Origin: Erythrobacter sp. HI0063
GTDB taxonomy: Bacteria; Pseudomonadota; Alphaproteobacteria; Sphingomonadales; Sphingomonadaceae
DNA length: 64,000 bases
Assembly: GCF_001635685.1 (NCBI RefSeq)
Contig: NZ_LWFF01000313.1
Span: forward strand, 51-64,050
Direction: 5' to 3'
A program made the translations under genes and the position numbers. This document shows positions 53,154 through 62,204 of the stretch, in pieces. A model generated the notes under the pieces. The model saw nothing but the letters and a program-made list of their open reading frames with translations, was not told where the DNA came from and ran no database searches. How positions within the stretch are numbered: the first letter of the stretch is position 1; every line of letters starts with the position of its first letter.

Positions 53154-54743
53154 GTGACGGACGTGACAATCAAACGGGCGCTGTTTTCGGTGTCCGACAA
53201 GAGCGGATTGGCGGAACTGGGCAAGGCCCTCGCGGCGCGCGGCGTCGAACTGGTGTCGACCGGTGGCACGGCGAAGACGCTGCGCGATGCGGGGCTCGAG
53301 GTGAAGGACGTGTCCGAAATCACCGGCTTTCCTGAGATGATGGACGGGCGCGTGAAGACGCTGCATCCCAAGGTGCATGGCGGCCTCCTCGCAGTGCGCG
53401 ACGATGCCGATCACGCCGCCGCAATGGACGAGCACGGGATCGGTGCGATCGATCTCGTCGTGGTCAATCTCTATCCCTTCGAAGCGACCGTGGCCAAGGG
53501 TGCGGAGCGGGACGAGGTGATAGAGAACATCGATATCGGCGGGCCGAGCATGGTGCGCTCCGCCGCGAAGAATCACCGCTTTGTGACCATCCTGACCGAT
53601 CCCGCCGATTACGACACGCTGATCGAAGAGCTGGAAACGCAGGACGGCGCGACCGGCACCGATTTCCGCAAGCGCATGGCGGCCAAGGCCTTTGCCGCGA
53701 CCGCCGCCTACGACGCGGCGATATCGCAATGGTTCGCCTATGCCGATCAGGGCGAGATGTTCCCGGCCAGGCGCGCCATGGCGAGCAGTCTCGCGGGCGA
53801 ATTGCGTTATGGCGAGAACCCGCACCAGAAGGCCGCGCTGTATGTTCCCCAGCGCGTCGTCGCCAAGGGTCTGCCCCAGGCCGAACAGGTCCAGGGCAAG
53901 GAGCTTAGCTACAACAATTACAACGACGCCAATGCGGCGCTGGAGCTGGCGGCCGAGTTTGCGGGCGGCGATCCGGCCGTCGTGATCGTCAAGCACGCCA
54001 ACCCCTGCGGCGTGGCGCAGCGCAAGAATTTGCTCGATGCGTGGACCGACGCGCTCCATTGCGACAGCGTTTCGGCGTTCGGCGGGATCGTGGCGACCAA
54101 CGTGCCTTTGGATGGCCCGACCGCCGAAGCGATCTGCCAGATCTTCACCGAAGTCGTGGTCGCGCCCGGCGCGGACGATGCGGCGCGCGCAGCCTTTGCG
54201 AAAAAGAAGAATCTGCGCCTCCTCATCACCGATGGCCTCCCCGATCCGCGCCGCCCAGGCGTGACGCAGGTGGTGATCGCGGGCGGGCTGCTGGTACAGA
54301 CGCGCGACAATGGTGCGATTTCGGAAGAGGATCTCAAGATCGTCACCAAGCGCCAGCCGAGCGAGCAGGAGCTGAAGGACTGCCTGTTCGCCTGGACCGT
54401 GGCGCGCCACGTCAAGTCGAACGCCATCGTCTATGCCAAGAACGGCGCGACCGCCGGGATCGGCGCAGGCCAGATGAACCGCCGCGATTCCAGCCGCATC
54501 GCCGCGATGAAGGCGAAGGAAGCAGCGGAAACCTACGACTGGGCCGAACCGCGCACCAAAGGCAGCGCGGTCGCTTCGGACGCGTTCTTCCCCTTCGCCG
54601 ATGGCTTGCTGGCGGCAGCGGAAGCGGGCGCGACCGCGATCATCCAACCGGGCGGATCGATCCGCGACGAGGAAGTGATCGCCGCCGCCGACGAGCATGA
54701 TCTGGCGATGGTCTTCACCGGGATGCGCCACTTCCGGCACTGA
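53154..54743 (+). CDS. purH: Bifunctional AICAR formyltransferase / IMP cyclohydrolase
   Basis: A 529-aa bifunctional enzyme for the last two purine steps. The N-terminal IMP cyclohydrolase (MGS) domain has [32 protein letters not shown] and [14 protein letters not shown]. The C-terminal transformylase domain has [25 protein letters not shown] and [19 protein letters not shown] start at 53154, 5 bp after the heparinase stop; there is no strong ribosome binding site. Full length. A small dispersed repeat begins at its stop codon. Confidence 0.96.
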   Translation: MTDVTIKRALFSVSDKSGLAELGKALAARGVELVSTGGTAKTLRDAGLEVKDVSEITGFPEMMDGRVKTLHPKVHGGLLAVRDDADHAAAMDEHGIGAIDLVVVNLYPFEATVAKGAERDEVIENIDIGGPSMVRSAAKNHRFVTILTDPADYDTLIEELETQDGATGTDFRKRMAAKAFAATAAYDAAISQWFAYADQGEMFPARRAMASSLAGELRYGENPHQKAALYVPQRVVAKGLPQAEQVQGKELSYNNYNDANAALELAAEFAGGDPAVVIVKHANPCGVAQRKNLLDAWTDALHCDSVSAFGGIVATNVPLDGPTAEAICQIFTEVVVAPGADDAARAAFAKKKNLRLLITDGLPDPRRPGVTQVVIAGGLLVQTRDNGAISEEDLKIVTKRQPSEQELKDCLFAWTVARHVKSNAIVYAKNGATAGIGAGQMNRRDSSRIAAMKAKEAAETYDWAEPRTKGSAVASDAFFPFADGLLAAAEAGATAIIQPGGSIRDEEVIAAADEHDLAMVFTGMRHFRH

Positions 54744-54767
54744 CGGCTCGCTTTGCCGGGCCGGACG
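54741..54767 (+). repeat. Short dispersed repeat, copy 2 (purH stop codon)
   Basis: TGACGGCTCGCT (54741-54752) and GCCGGGCCGGACG (54755-54767) match the blocks of copy 1 at 51225-51262, here separated by two bases. The first three bases of the repeat are the purH stop TGA. It may be a REP-like intergenic unit; only two copies are visible in this window. Confidence 0.5.
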
Positions 54768-54868
54768 CTCGCTTCGCCGCGCGTTCATCAAACTTGCAGA
54801 TTTTATTAAGCCGGTGGAAATCGCCGGTCGCGTATCCACATGGGCAAGACGCAAGAAAGATAAGAAAC

Positions 54869-54988
54869 ATGCCCCTCTTCACCTCCGACCTCTATCGCAA
54901 TTTCGGCATCGGCTTCCTGCTCGGCGGGATTGCCGTGGCGCTGACCAATCCCGGCCTCGGCCAGGCCGTCACCACGCTGTTCGCATGA
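54869..54988 (+). CDS. 39-aa single-pass membrane micro-protein coupled to msrA
   Basis: A short frame starting ATG at 54869 encodes 39 residues: a brief N-terminus (MPLFTSDLYRNFGIG), a hydrophobic stretch of about 18 residues (FLLGGIAVALTNPGLG), and QAVTTLFA at the end. AGAAAGATAAGAAAC just upstream is a purine-rich region that could serve as ribosome binding site. Its TGA overlaps the msrA ATG (ATGA). The coupling and membrane-like composition argue for a real micro-protein; no family is known to me. Confidence 0.55.
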   Translation: MPLFTSDLYRNFGIGFLLGGIAVALTNPGLGQAVTTLFA

Positions 54989-55653
54989 AGATTCGCTCCT
55001 CGCTCCTCGCCGCCGCGACTCTGGCTCTCGCCGCCTGCGGAACCGCCAATGCCGCCGAAGTGGTCGCCGCTCCGCAAGCCGAGCGCACCGCCAAGGAAAG
55101 CGGCCTCAAGACCGCGATCTTCGCGGGCGGATGCTTCTGGGGTGTCGAAGGCGTGTTCAGCCATGTGAAGGGCGTGAAAAGCGCGGTGTCCGGCTATCAC
55201 GGTGGGACCAAGCGTCAGGCGAATTACGATCTCGTCTCTTCGGGCATCACCGATCATGTCGAAGCAGTGAAGGTCACCTACGATCCTTCGGTTATCCGCT
55301 ACGATCAATTGCTGCGCATCTTCTTCTCGGTCATCGCCGATCCGACGCTGAAGAACCGCCAGGGCCCCGATCGCGGCGCGCATTACGATGCAAAGCTGGT
55401 CCCGATGTCGGGCGAACAGCTCGCCGTCGCCAAGTCCTACCTCGCCCAGATGAAAAAAAGCGGCAAATGGTCGAAGCCGATCGTGACGGACGTCGTGCGC
55501 GCGCAAGCCTTCTATCCGGCGGAAACCTATCATCAGGATTTCGCGGCGAAGAATCCGAACCACGGCTATATCCAGCGCTGGGATGCGCCCAAGATCGCGG
55601 CGCTCAAGCGTCTCTATCCCGGCGTCTACAGCGCAAGCTTCCAGCGCGACTGA
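54985..55653 (+). CDS. msrA: Peptide-methionine (S)-S-oxide reductase, exported lipoprotein form
   Basis: A 222-aa MsrA that reduces methionine sulfoxide. The active site is AGGCFWGVEG with the nucleophilic Cys; GYHGG, YDQLLRIFF and FYPAETYHQDF are conserved. The protein begins with a lipobox-like signal (MKIRSSLLAAATLALAACG), so it should be exported and probably lipid-anchored, protecting envelope methionines. The usual C-terminal resolving cysteines are not evident. The ATG overlaps the micro-protein stop. Confidence 0.93.
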   Translation: MKIRSSLLAAATLALAACGTANAAEVVAAPQAERTAKESGLKTAIFAGGCFWGVEGVFSHVKGVKSAVSGYHGGTKRQANYDLVSSGITDHVEAVKVTYDPSVIRYDQLLRIFFSVIADPTLKNRQGPDRGAHYDAKLVPMSGEQLAVAKSYLAQMKKSGKWSKPIVTDVVRAQAFYPAETYHQDFAAKNPNHGYIQRWDAPKIAALKRLYPGVYSASFQRD

Positions 55654-55714
55654 GGCGGGCCGCACGCCGCCGGTCCGGCTTGCAGGCGGGAGCCGCGCGG
55701 CCTACCTTCCCTGC

Positions 55715-56182
55715 ATGACGCATCACAACCACGGACATGAAGAGCACTCCGGCGAAGCGCTGACCGAAGCCGCGCGCGGATCGCTGACCGAAGCGGGCGA
55801 ACAATGGACCGGCATGCGCCAGGCCGTGTTCGAAGAGCTCGCCCGGCACGAAATTCCTGCCTCCGCCTACGATATCGCGGACAATCTTTCGAAAACGCGC
55901 GGCAAGCGCGTGGCCCCCAACAGCGTCTATCGTATCCTCGACCTTTTCGTGCGTACCAATCTCGCCAATCGCATCGAAAGCGCCAACGCCTATCTCGTCA
56001 ACACCCATCCCGGCTGCCGCCACGACTGCATTTTTCTGATCTGCGACGATTGCGGGCGCGCCAGGCATCTGGATGACGGGCGCGTCACCGGGGCTCTGCG
56101 CGAGGCAGGCCATGATGCGGGCTTTGCCGATGTTCGCCCGGTGGTGGAATTGCGTGGGTTATGCGACAATTGCGCTGCGTGA
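55715..56182 (+). CDS. zur: Fur-family zinc uptake regulator (Zur-like)
   Basis: A 155-aa Fur-family repressor. A His-rich N-terminus (MTHHNHGHEEH) precedes the winged helix (about residues 30-90: AVFEELARHEIPASAYDIADNLSKT, VAPNSVYRILDLFV). The C-terminal dimerisation and metal part follows. Structural zinc cysteines appear as CDDCGR and CDNC. HPGCRHDCIFLICDDCG holds the regulatory site region. The Cys pairs and PNSVYR pattern fit Zur better than Fur or PerR, but the metal is inferred. It follows msrA by 61 bp. Confidence 0.82.
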   Translation: MTHHNHGHEEHSGEALTEAARGSLTEAGEQWTGMRQAVFEELARHEIPASAYDIADNLSKTRGKRVAPNSVYRILDLFVRTNLANRIESANAYLVNTHPGCRHDCIFLICDDCGRARHLDDGRVTGALREAGHDAGFADVRPVVELRGLCDNCAA

Positions 56183-56286
56183 CGAAAGGCTGAGCGCCGC
56201 GTCATTTCCCGCTCACGAATTGCTCATGCCGCGCCGTTAGCACCCGTTATCGACAGGGCCGAATGGCGGGTATAAGGGTGGGTGTT

Positions 56287-58209
56287 ATGAATTCACCGCC
56301 CAAGACCCCCCTGCTCGACACTGTCGATCTTCCCTCCGACCTTCGCCAGCTCAAGAAGGACCAGCTTCGCCAGCTGTCCGACGAATTGCGCAGCGAGATG
56401 ATCGATGCGGTCAGCACCAGCGGCGGGCATCTCGGCTCGGGCCTCGGCGTGGTCGAATTGACCGTGGCGATTCATTACGTGTTCGATACGCCCCAGGACA
56501 AACTCGTCTGGGATGTCGGCCACCAATGCTATCCGCACAAGATCCTGACCGGACGGCGGGATCGCATCCGCACTCTGCGCCAGGGCGGCGGCCTTAGCGG
56601 CTTCACCAAGCGGAGCGAGAGCGAATACGATCCCTTCGGCGCGGCGCATAGCTCGACCTCGATCAGCGCGGCTCTGGGCTTCGCGATGGCGAACAAGATG
56701 CAGGACAAGCCCGGTCGGGGCATCGCGGTGATCGGCGATGGCGCGATGAGCGCGGGCATGGCCTACGAAGCGATGAACAATGCCGAACAGGCGGGCAATC
56801 GCCTGGTCGTGATCCTCAACGATAACGACATGTCGATCGCGCCGCCCGTGGGCGGCCTCTCCGCCTATCTGGCGCGCATGGTGTCGAGCAGCGAATATCT
56901 CGGCCTGCGTACGATGGCCTCGAAGATCGCCAAAAAGCTCGGCCGCCGCGTCTGGGGCGGGCTCGAAAAGGCCGAGGAATATGCGCGCGGCATGGCAACG
57001 GGCGGCACTCTGTTCGAGGAGCTGGGCTTCTATTATGTCGGCCCGATCGACGGGCATAATCTCGAACACCTCATCCCGGTGCTCGAAAACGTGCGCGACA
57101 GCGAACAGGGCCCGGTCCTGATCCATGTCGTGACGACCAAGGGCAAAGGCTACGCGCCTGCCGAAAACAGCGCCGACAAATATCACGGCGTGCCCAAATT
57201 CGATGTCGTTACGGGCGAAAAGGCGAAATCCAAGGCCGGGCCGCCCGCCTATCAGAACGTATTCGGCGATACGCTGGCCAAGCTCGCCGAAAGCGACGAT
57301 CGAATCTGCGCCATTACGGCTGCCATGCCTTCGGGAACGGGCGTCGACCGCTTCGCGCAGGCGCATCCGGACCGCGCCTTCGATGTCGGCATTGCCGAAC
57401 AGCATGGCGTCACCTTCGCCGCAGGGCTCGCCGCGCAGGGCATGCGCCCCTTCGCCGCGATCTATTCGACCTTTCTCCAGCGCGCCTACGACCAGGTGGT
57501 GCATGACGTGGCGATCCAGAACCTGCCCGTGCGCTTCGCGATCGACCGCGCAGGGCTGGTCGGCGCGGACGGCAGCACCCATGCCGGATCGTTCGACGTG
57601 ACCTATCTGGCAACCCTGCCCAACTTCGTGGTGATGGCCGCAGCGGACGAAGCGGAATTAGTCCACATGACCTATACCGCCGCCGAATACGACGAAGGCC
57701 CGATCGCCTTCCGCTATCCGCGCGGCAATGGCGTGGGCGTGGAACTGCCGGAAACGCCGCAGAAGCTGAAAATCGGCAAGGGACGGATGATCCGCGAAGG
57801 CTCCAAGGTCGCGATCCTGTCTCTCGGCGCGCGCCTCGAAGAAGCGAAGAAAGCCGCCGACCAGCTGGAGGCCAAGGGGCTGTCGACGACAGTCGCCGAC
57901 CTGCGCTTCGCCAAACCGCTCGACACCGCGCTGATCGAGCGCCTGATGCGCACGCATGAGGTCGTGGTCACGGTCGAGGAAGGCGCCGTCGGCGGTCTGG
58001 GCGCGCACGTCCTCACCTTTGCCAGCGACACCGGGCTGACGGACAATGGCCTCAAAGTGCGCACCATGCGTCTGCCGGACATGTTCCAGGACCAGGACGA
58101 TCCGATGAAGCAGTATGACGAAGCGGGGCTGAATGCGCCGCAGATCGTCGACACGGTGCTGGCCGCCTTGCGGCATAATTCGGCAGGTGTGGAAGAGGCG
58201 CGGGCTTGA
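56287..58209 (+). CDS. dxs: 1-deoxy-D-xylulose-5-phosphate synthase
   Basis: A 640-aa thiamine-diphosphate enzyme that condenses pyruvate and glyceraldehyde-3-P, the first step of the MEP isoprenoid pathway. [32 protein letters not shown], the TPP site [33 protein letters not shown] (catalytic Glu) and [13 protein letters not shown] are all intact. The ATG at 56287 was chosen over an ATG at 56263 as the closer match to family N-termini. A possible -10 element, TATAAG, sits at about 56270. The stop overlaps the next gene (TTGA). Confidence 0.96.
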   Translation: MNSPPKTPLLDTVDLPSDLRQLKKDQLRQLSDELRSEMIDAVSTSGGHLGSGLGVVELTVAIHYVFDTPQDKLVWDVGHQCYPHKILTGRRDRIRTLRQGGGLSGFTKRSESEYDPFGAAHSSTSISAALGFAMANKMQDKPGRGIAVIGDGAMSAGMAYEAMNNAEQAGNRLVVILNDNDMSIAPPVGGLSAYLARMVSSSEYLGLRTMASKIAKKLGRRVWGGLEKAEEYARGMATGGTLFEELGFYYVGPIDGHNLEHLIPVLENVRDSEQGPVLIHVVTTKGKGYAPAENSADKYHGVPKFDVVTGEKAKSKAGPPAYQNVFGDTLAKLAESDDRICAITAAMPSGTGVDRFAQAHPDRAFDVGIAEQHGVTFAAGLAAQGMRPFAAIYSTFLQRAYDQVVHDVAIQNLPVRFAIDRAGLVGADGSTHAGSFDVTYLATLPNFVVMAAADEAELVHMTYTAAEYDEGPIAFRYPRGNGVGVELPETPQKLKIGKGRMIREGSKVAILSLGARLEEAKKAADQLEAKGLSTTVADLRFAKPLDTALIERLMRTHEVVVTVEEGAVGGLGAHVLTFASDTGLTDNGLKVRTMRLPDMFQDQDDPMKQYDEAGLNAPQIVDTVLAALRHNSAGVEEARA

Positions 58210-58787
58210 ATCCTTTTGAGGCGAATATTGATTGGCAAGCTCTCGCAATCCTGCTGTCAGGGCTCGCAGCTGTATCAGGCGCCGTATGGATAGCGGACCG
58301 GCAAAATCGGCTTCGCCATGATGAAGTTCGAATCGCACTTTTCGACCGCAGACGAGAAACCCTGCGCCTTTTCGATACTTTATCAGGAGAATGGTGGCGG
58401 GGCGCTAGACTGCCGGAAGAGAAAGAGGCCGCCCTGCGCGAGTTGGTTCGTGATATAGAATTGCTCTACGGCGAGGTGGTCCAGCAGCAGGCTAAGAGAC
58501 TTTTCGAAGATACCGTTTTTCAAAACATGTTTGCACAACATGCTAGGCTCTATGGCGATGAGAAAGATGATAAATGGCTTGAAGCAATTGAACGTGGACA
58601 AGATCGGCTTGAGGCGATCGCCAATCGATTGCCTGCGCTCCGCGAGTTGCTCGTGAACGCGACACAGGTGGGCAGAACGTTTGACGTGGCAGATATTCAA
58701 GCGGATAAATTTAATTGGAAACGCTGGCGGGGGCGGCGATCGGCAACCAAGAAAACCAAGCAAAAAGCAGAGAGTGAAGCGAAATGA
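58206..58787 (+). CDS. Membrane-anchored protein of unknown function, atypical composition
   Basis: A 193-aa protein with one N-terminal hydrophobic helix ([21 protein letters not shown], about residues 10-30), a long charged helical cytoplasmic part and a Lys-rich tail ([12 protein letters not shown]). I know no close family; it resembles small phage- or defence-linked single-pass proteins in shape only. Its DNA is clearly AT-richer than the surroundings (58501-58560 has 24 G/C in 60), suggesting transfer. Yet TTG at 58206 overlaps the dxs stop and its end overlaps the hydratase ATG, so it fits seamlessly between two core genes. Confidence 0.65.
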   Translation: MNPFEANIDWQALAILLSGLAAVSGAVWIADRQNRLRHDEVRIALFDRRRETLRLFDTLSGEWWRGARLPEEKEAALRELVRDIELLYGEVVQQQAKRLFEDTVFQNMFAQHARLYGDEKDDKWLEAIERGQDRLEAIANRLPALRELLVNATQVGRTFDVADIQADKFNWKRWRGRRSATKKTKQKAESEAK

Positions 58788-59587
58788 ATCAATCTCTGCT
58801 GACCGTGGAAACAACCAATCACTTCATCACCTTAACTCTCAACCGTCCCGACAGCATGAACCCGCTCGGGGCATCGGGCGATGGCGATGCCTTCGCCGCC
58901 ACCTGCGACGCGATCAACGGCGATATCGACGTGCGCTGCGTGATCCTCACCGGAGCGGGCAGAGCCTTCAGCGCGGGCGGCGATATCAAGGCGATGAAGG
59001 ACAAGACCGGCAATTTCGGCGGCACTGCGCCCGAAATCGCGGACGGCTATCGCAACAACATCCACAAGATCCTGCGCGCGCTCTACGGATTGCGCGTGCC
59101 GCTGATTGCCGCAGTCAATGGGCCGGCCATCGGGCTGGGATGCGATCTTGCCTGCCTCGCGGACATGCGCATCGCCAGCGATAGGGCGAAATTCGGCGTC
59201 ACTTTCCTCAAGCTGGGCATCATTCCCGGCGATGGCGGCACCTGGATCCTGCCGCGCATCATCGGCGAGGCGCGGGCGGCGGAGCTGTTCTATACCGGCG
59301 ATGTGATCGATGCCGATACGGCGCTGGACTGGGGCCTCGTCAGCCGGGTGGTCGAAGCCGATACGCTGATCGACGAAGCGCGTGCGCTGGCCGCGAAAAT
59401 CGCCGCGATGCCGCCGCACGCCTTGCGACAGGCGAAGAATCTGATGCGACAGGGGCGCGGAACCAGCTACGATACGGCGCTGGAAATGGCCGCGAATGCG
59501 CAGGCGCTGATGCACACCACTGCCGACCATGCGGAAGGGGTGGACGCGCTGCTCGAAAAGCGGAGTCCTCGCTTTACCGGCGCCTAG
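58784..59587 (+). CDS. Enoyl-CoA hydratase/isomerase (crotonase family)
   Basis: A 267-aa crotonase-fold protein. The CoA-binding and oxyanion region is AFSAGGDIKAMK, then VNGPAIGLGCDLACLADMRIAS. The catalytic-side segment FLKLGIIPGDGGTWILPRIIGEARAAELFYTG contains one acidic residue near the usual pair of Glu; some members lack one. It probably hydrates or isomerises a 2-enoyl-CoA. The ATG overlaps the unknown gene (ATGA). Confidence 0.88.
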   Translation: MNQSLLTVETTNHFITLTLNRPDSMNPLGASGDGDAFAATCDAINGDIDVRCVILTGAGRAFSAGGDIKAMKDKTGNFGGTAPEIADGYRNNIHKILRALYGLRVPLIAAVNGPAIGLGCDLACLADMRIASDRAKFGVTFLKLGIIPGDGGTWILPRIIGEARAAELFYTGDVIDADTALDWGLVSRVVEADTLIDEARALAAKIAAMPPHALRQAKNLMRQGRGTSYDTALEMAANAQALMHTTADHAEGVDALLEKRSPRFTGA

Positions 59588-59588
59588 T

Positions 59589-60263
59589 TCAGCCGATCCA
59601 GCGCCAGATACCGGCAGGGATGCCGCCGGCCCCGATATGGACCCAGGTGACGCCGAGCCACCCGGCGATGCCGACCAACCACAGAAGCGGGCTCACTCCG
59701 GCAAGGCGAGTCCAGCGCGGCCAATAGCTGGTCCGCTGCTCCCACCCCGCCCAATCCGCGCCCATCAGCGCCTCCTTCTTGCGATCCTGCAGGCGCGCAC
59801 CGATCAGGGCCAGGCTCAGGATGGCGAGCGCCACGATCACCGTGCGCCAGCTCCACCACAGGACGATGTGCGATATCGCCCACAGGGCGAAACCCCACAT
59901 CATGGGATGACGGGTGACTGCGAATACGCCTGCGGGATTGCGCGCCGCCGCCTTACGTGCGCCGGGCGCGGGCAGGGCTGGATTGCCTTTTAGCGAGCCG
60001 AGAAAGAGCACGAGCGCCGGCAGAGTGAGAACCGTGGCGACGATCCAGCCCACTGTACCGCTGCCGCCCAAATCGGCGCTTGGCGCCTGTTTGAAAGCCA
60101 GATACATCCAGGCCATGCATCCCGCCGCGACGAGGCTGTAAACGCCGCGAAACGCGCCTTCGCCCATCATGGCGACCAGCGGCGCGCGCAGGGGGTGCGA
60201 CAGGGCGAAATGCGTGCCCACCAGCGCGATCGAGGCGGCGGCGAGCGAGGTCAGCGGGTCCAT
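59589..60263 (-). CDS. NnrU-family membrane protein
   Basis: A 224-aa integral membrane protein with about six hydrophobic segments and the NnrU/isoprenylcysteine-methyltransferase-like motif VFAVTRHPMMWGFALWAISHI (about residues 115-135). NnrU is linked with nitrogen-oxide metabolism in rhodobacters; relatives bear steroid-reductase-like folds. No denitrification gene is in the window, so its role here is open. Convergent with the hydratase gene, 2 bp apart. Confidence 0.85.
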   Translation of the reverse strand: MDPLTSLAAASIALVGTHFALSHPLRAPLVAMMGEGAFRGVYSLVAAGCMAWMYLAFKQAPSADLGGSGTVGWIVATVLTLPALVLFLGSLKGNPALPAPGARKAAARNPAGVFAVTRHPMMWGFALWAISHIVLWWSWRTVIVALAILSLALIGARLQDRKKEALMGADWAGWEQRTSYWPRWTRLAGVSPLLWLVGIAGWLGVTWVHIGAGGIPAGIWRWIG

Positions 60264-60303
60264 GGTGTTGTCTCCCCAAGGTTTCCGCGACCCGTGATCC
60301 GAT

Positions 60304-60804
60304 CTAGTCGCCCGGTATGTCGATCAGCTGGACCTTGAACAACAGCGTCGCGCCGCCGGGGATCGGCCCCTTGCCGGTCGGACCGTAGCCGAGATCGGCG
60401 GGCACGGCGATTTCGATCGTGTCGCCCACGCCCATCAGCGGGATCGTCCTCTGCCAGGCGGGGATCAGGCGGCCGAGCGGAAAGGTGGCGGGCTCACCCC
60501 GTGCAAAGGAGCTGTCGAACACTTCGCCATCGGTGAAAGTGCCTTCGTAATGCACCGTCACTGTGTCGGCCACGCTGGGATGCGCGCCGCTGCCGTCGCC
60601 TTCCGTGCGGCGCCAGCGCAGGCCGCCGTCGAGGAAGCGCCAGCCATCCGCCGCGTCCAGCCCGGCCAGATAGGCCTGCTGGCCGTTCATCCAGGCGATG
60701 TCCTGCGACCTGTCCGGCCCCGCATCGGGCGCGGTCTGGGCGAGGGCGGCATAGCCCCCCACCGCCACGAAGGCCGCGGCGAGCGTCAGGATCGTCGATC
60801 GCAT
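60304..60804 (-). CDS. Exported FKBP-type peptidyl-prolyl isomerase
   Basis: A 166-aa periplasmic FKBP. Signal peptide MRSTILTLAAAFVAVGGYAALAQ; the catalytic domain (about residues 80-164) has VTVHYEGTFTDGEVFDSSFARGEPATFPLGRLIPAWQRTIPLMGVGDTIEIAVPADLGYG and ends TLLFKVQLIDI. It assists prolyl isomerisation of exported proteins. ATG at 60804 gives the signal; a GTG at 60813 overlaps the previous gene stop (GTGA) and is an alternative. Confidence 0.9.
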   Translation of the reverse strand: MRSTILTLAAAFVAVGGYAALAQTAPDAGPDRSQDIAWMNGQQAYLAGLDAADGWRFLDGGLRWRRTEGDGSGAHPSVADTVTVHYEGTFTDGEVFDSSFARGEPATFPLGRLIPAWQRTIPLMGVGDTIEIAVPADLGYGPTGKGPIPGGATLLFKVQLIDIPGD

Positions 60805-60809
60805 CTCGC

Positions 60810-62204
60810 TCACCAGTCGTAACCCTTGGGCAGGTCGCTGGTGTCGAGATCGCGATAGCGATCCTTGAGGCGGCTCTGGTGGTTTTCGAGCGGCTGTTCG
60901 ACCCCATCGATGAAGACCCGCGTGGGCATCGATCCGACTTCCAGAGGATCGCCGTCCCACATCACCACGTCGCCCATGCCGCCGGGCGTCAGCATCCCGG
61001 CACGGCCCGACAATCCGCTGATCTGCGCCGGGACCGATGTGATGGTGGCAAAGGCTTGGCCCCAGCTCAGCCCGTCCGCACCCGGCACGCGCGACAAGGC
61101 GACTAGATTGCCCGCATACTGGTTGAGATTGCGGGGGTTCTCCATGGCGGCGGCGTTGATCGCCACGCGCACGCCCGCTTTGACCATGCGGCCGATATTG
61201 GACTGGGTGGAGGCCAGCTCCTCGAAATTGGTCGGCAGATCGTCGAGCCCGTCGGCGATTACCGGGACATTGGCCGCCGCGATCTCGCGGGCGACCAGCC
61301 AGCCTTCGCTCGCGCCGACCAGCACCATGTCGAGGCGCGGGAAGTCGCGCTTCAGCGCCAGCGTGGCGAGAATGTCCGACGCGCGCTCCACCATGACGTA
61401 GAGCTGCTGTTCGCCCCGCACCACCGGCACCAAAGCAGCGGCATCGAAGCGGGTCAGGAGCGAATCGTCGCCGCGCTCGGTCTGGTTGTCGGCGAGGCGC
61501 GGATCGATCGGCAGATCGTCACCCGTGCTCTGTTCCGCCGGGCGCGAGGCGACGCCGGGGATCTGCCCGTCTTCGCCGAACTGGTTCGCCTCGCGCAGGG
61601 CGTTGCGGAACAGGGCATGCGTGCTCGCCCGGCTGCCGCCTGCAAGCCGCGCGCCGCTTTCGCCCAGCGTCACGACCTGGAAGGCGCGCGCCCGCGTGAT
61701 CGGGTTCATGTCCGCGCCCAGATCGATGATCGATCCCTGCCCGCCGAAGATCGAGCTCGACGGCATTGTCACGCTCGCCGCGCGAGTCACGCCCGCAGCG
61801 CGATGGACCAGGATGTGCTGCGAATTGGGATTGATCGCGGGGGCCACGTCGAGCGCGGCGCTGAAAGGCGAATTGCCCGCGCTGGTATCGTTCGATTCGC
61901 TGACCGCGCCGACATCCCACAGGCCGAGCGAGGTCACGCTGGCGACGAGGCCGGGCGTCACCCAGCTCCCCGCGCCGTCGATCGTCTGGACGCCAGCGGG
62001 CACGGCCACGCCGGAGCCTGCCGCGACCACCCGTCCGCCGCGCACGACGACGGTGGCGTTTTCGACCGGATCGCTGCCGTCGCCGGTCGCGACAGTGGCA
62101 TTGGTGATGGCGAAATCCTGCGCGGCGAGAGGGCCGGCGAGAGCGGCGGCAGCGCCTGCGAGAGCGGCGGCAGCGCCTGCGAGAAGGAGCGAGAACCTGT
62201 TCAT
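60810..62204 (-). CDS. Amidohydrolase-family protein lacking the metal-binding motif (pseudoenzyme candidate)
   Basis: A 464-aa exported protein with a signal peptide containing a tandem AGAAAAL duplication. It has the amidohydrolase fold start (DFAITNATVATGDGSDPVENATVVVRGGRVVAAG) and end (GRAGMLTPGGMGDVVMWDGDPL), so it is a family member. Where active members have PGxxDxHxH it reads PGLVASVTSLG, and the usual later His and Asp ligands are not evident either. It is therefore probably not a metal hydrolase. It overlaps the paralogue at 62201 by 4 bp (ATGA) and may be its structural partner. Confidence 0.8.
   Translation of the reverse strand: MNRFSLLLAGAAAALAGAAAALAGPLAAQDFAITNATVATGDGSDPVENATVVVRGGRVVAAGSGVAVPAGVQTIDGAGSWVTPGLVASVTSLGLWDVGAVSESNDTSAGNSPFSAALDVAPAINPNSQHILVHRAAGVTRAASVTMPSSSIFGGQGSIIDLGADMNPITRARAFQVVTLGESGARLAGGSRASTHALFRNALREANQFGEDGQIPGVASRPAEQSTGDDLPIDPRLADNQTERGDDSLLTRFDAAALVPVVRGEQQLYVMVERASDILATLALKRDFPRLDMVLVGASEGWLVAREIAAANVPVIADGLDDLPTNFEELASTQSNIGRMVKAGVRVAINAAAMENPRNLNQYAGNLVALSRVPGADGLSWGQAFATITSVPAQISGLSGRAGMLTPGGMGDVVMWDGDPLEVGSMPTRVFIDGVEQPLENHQSRLKDRYRDLDTSDLPKGYDW
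62139..62184 (-). repeat. 21-bp tandem duplication in signal-peptide coding sequence
   Basis: The 21-base unit GAGAGCGGCGGCAGCGCCTGC occupies 62139-62159 and is repeated exactly at 62160-62180, with GAGA of a third start. It encodes two copies of a 7-residue Ala-rich block in the signal peptide of the protein at 60810. Such perfect in-frame repeats often change copy number by slippage. Confidence 0.75.

Noticed and set aside
52983-54854. Long minus-strand frame opposite purH
   Set aside because: Antisense artefact; the plus strand carries full-length PurH with both catalytic domains.
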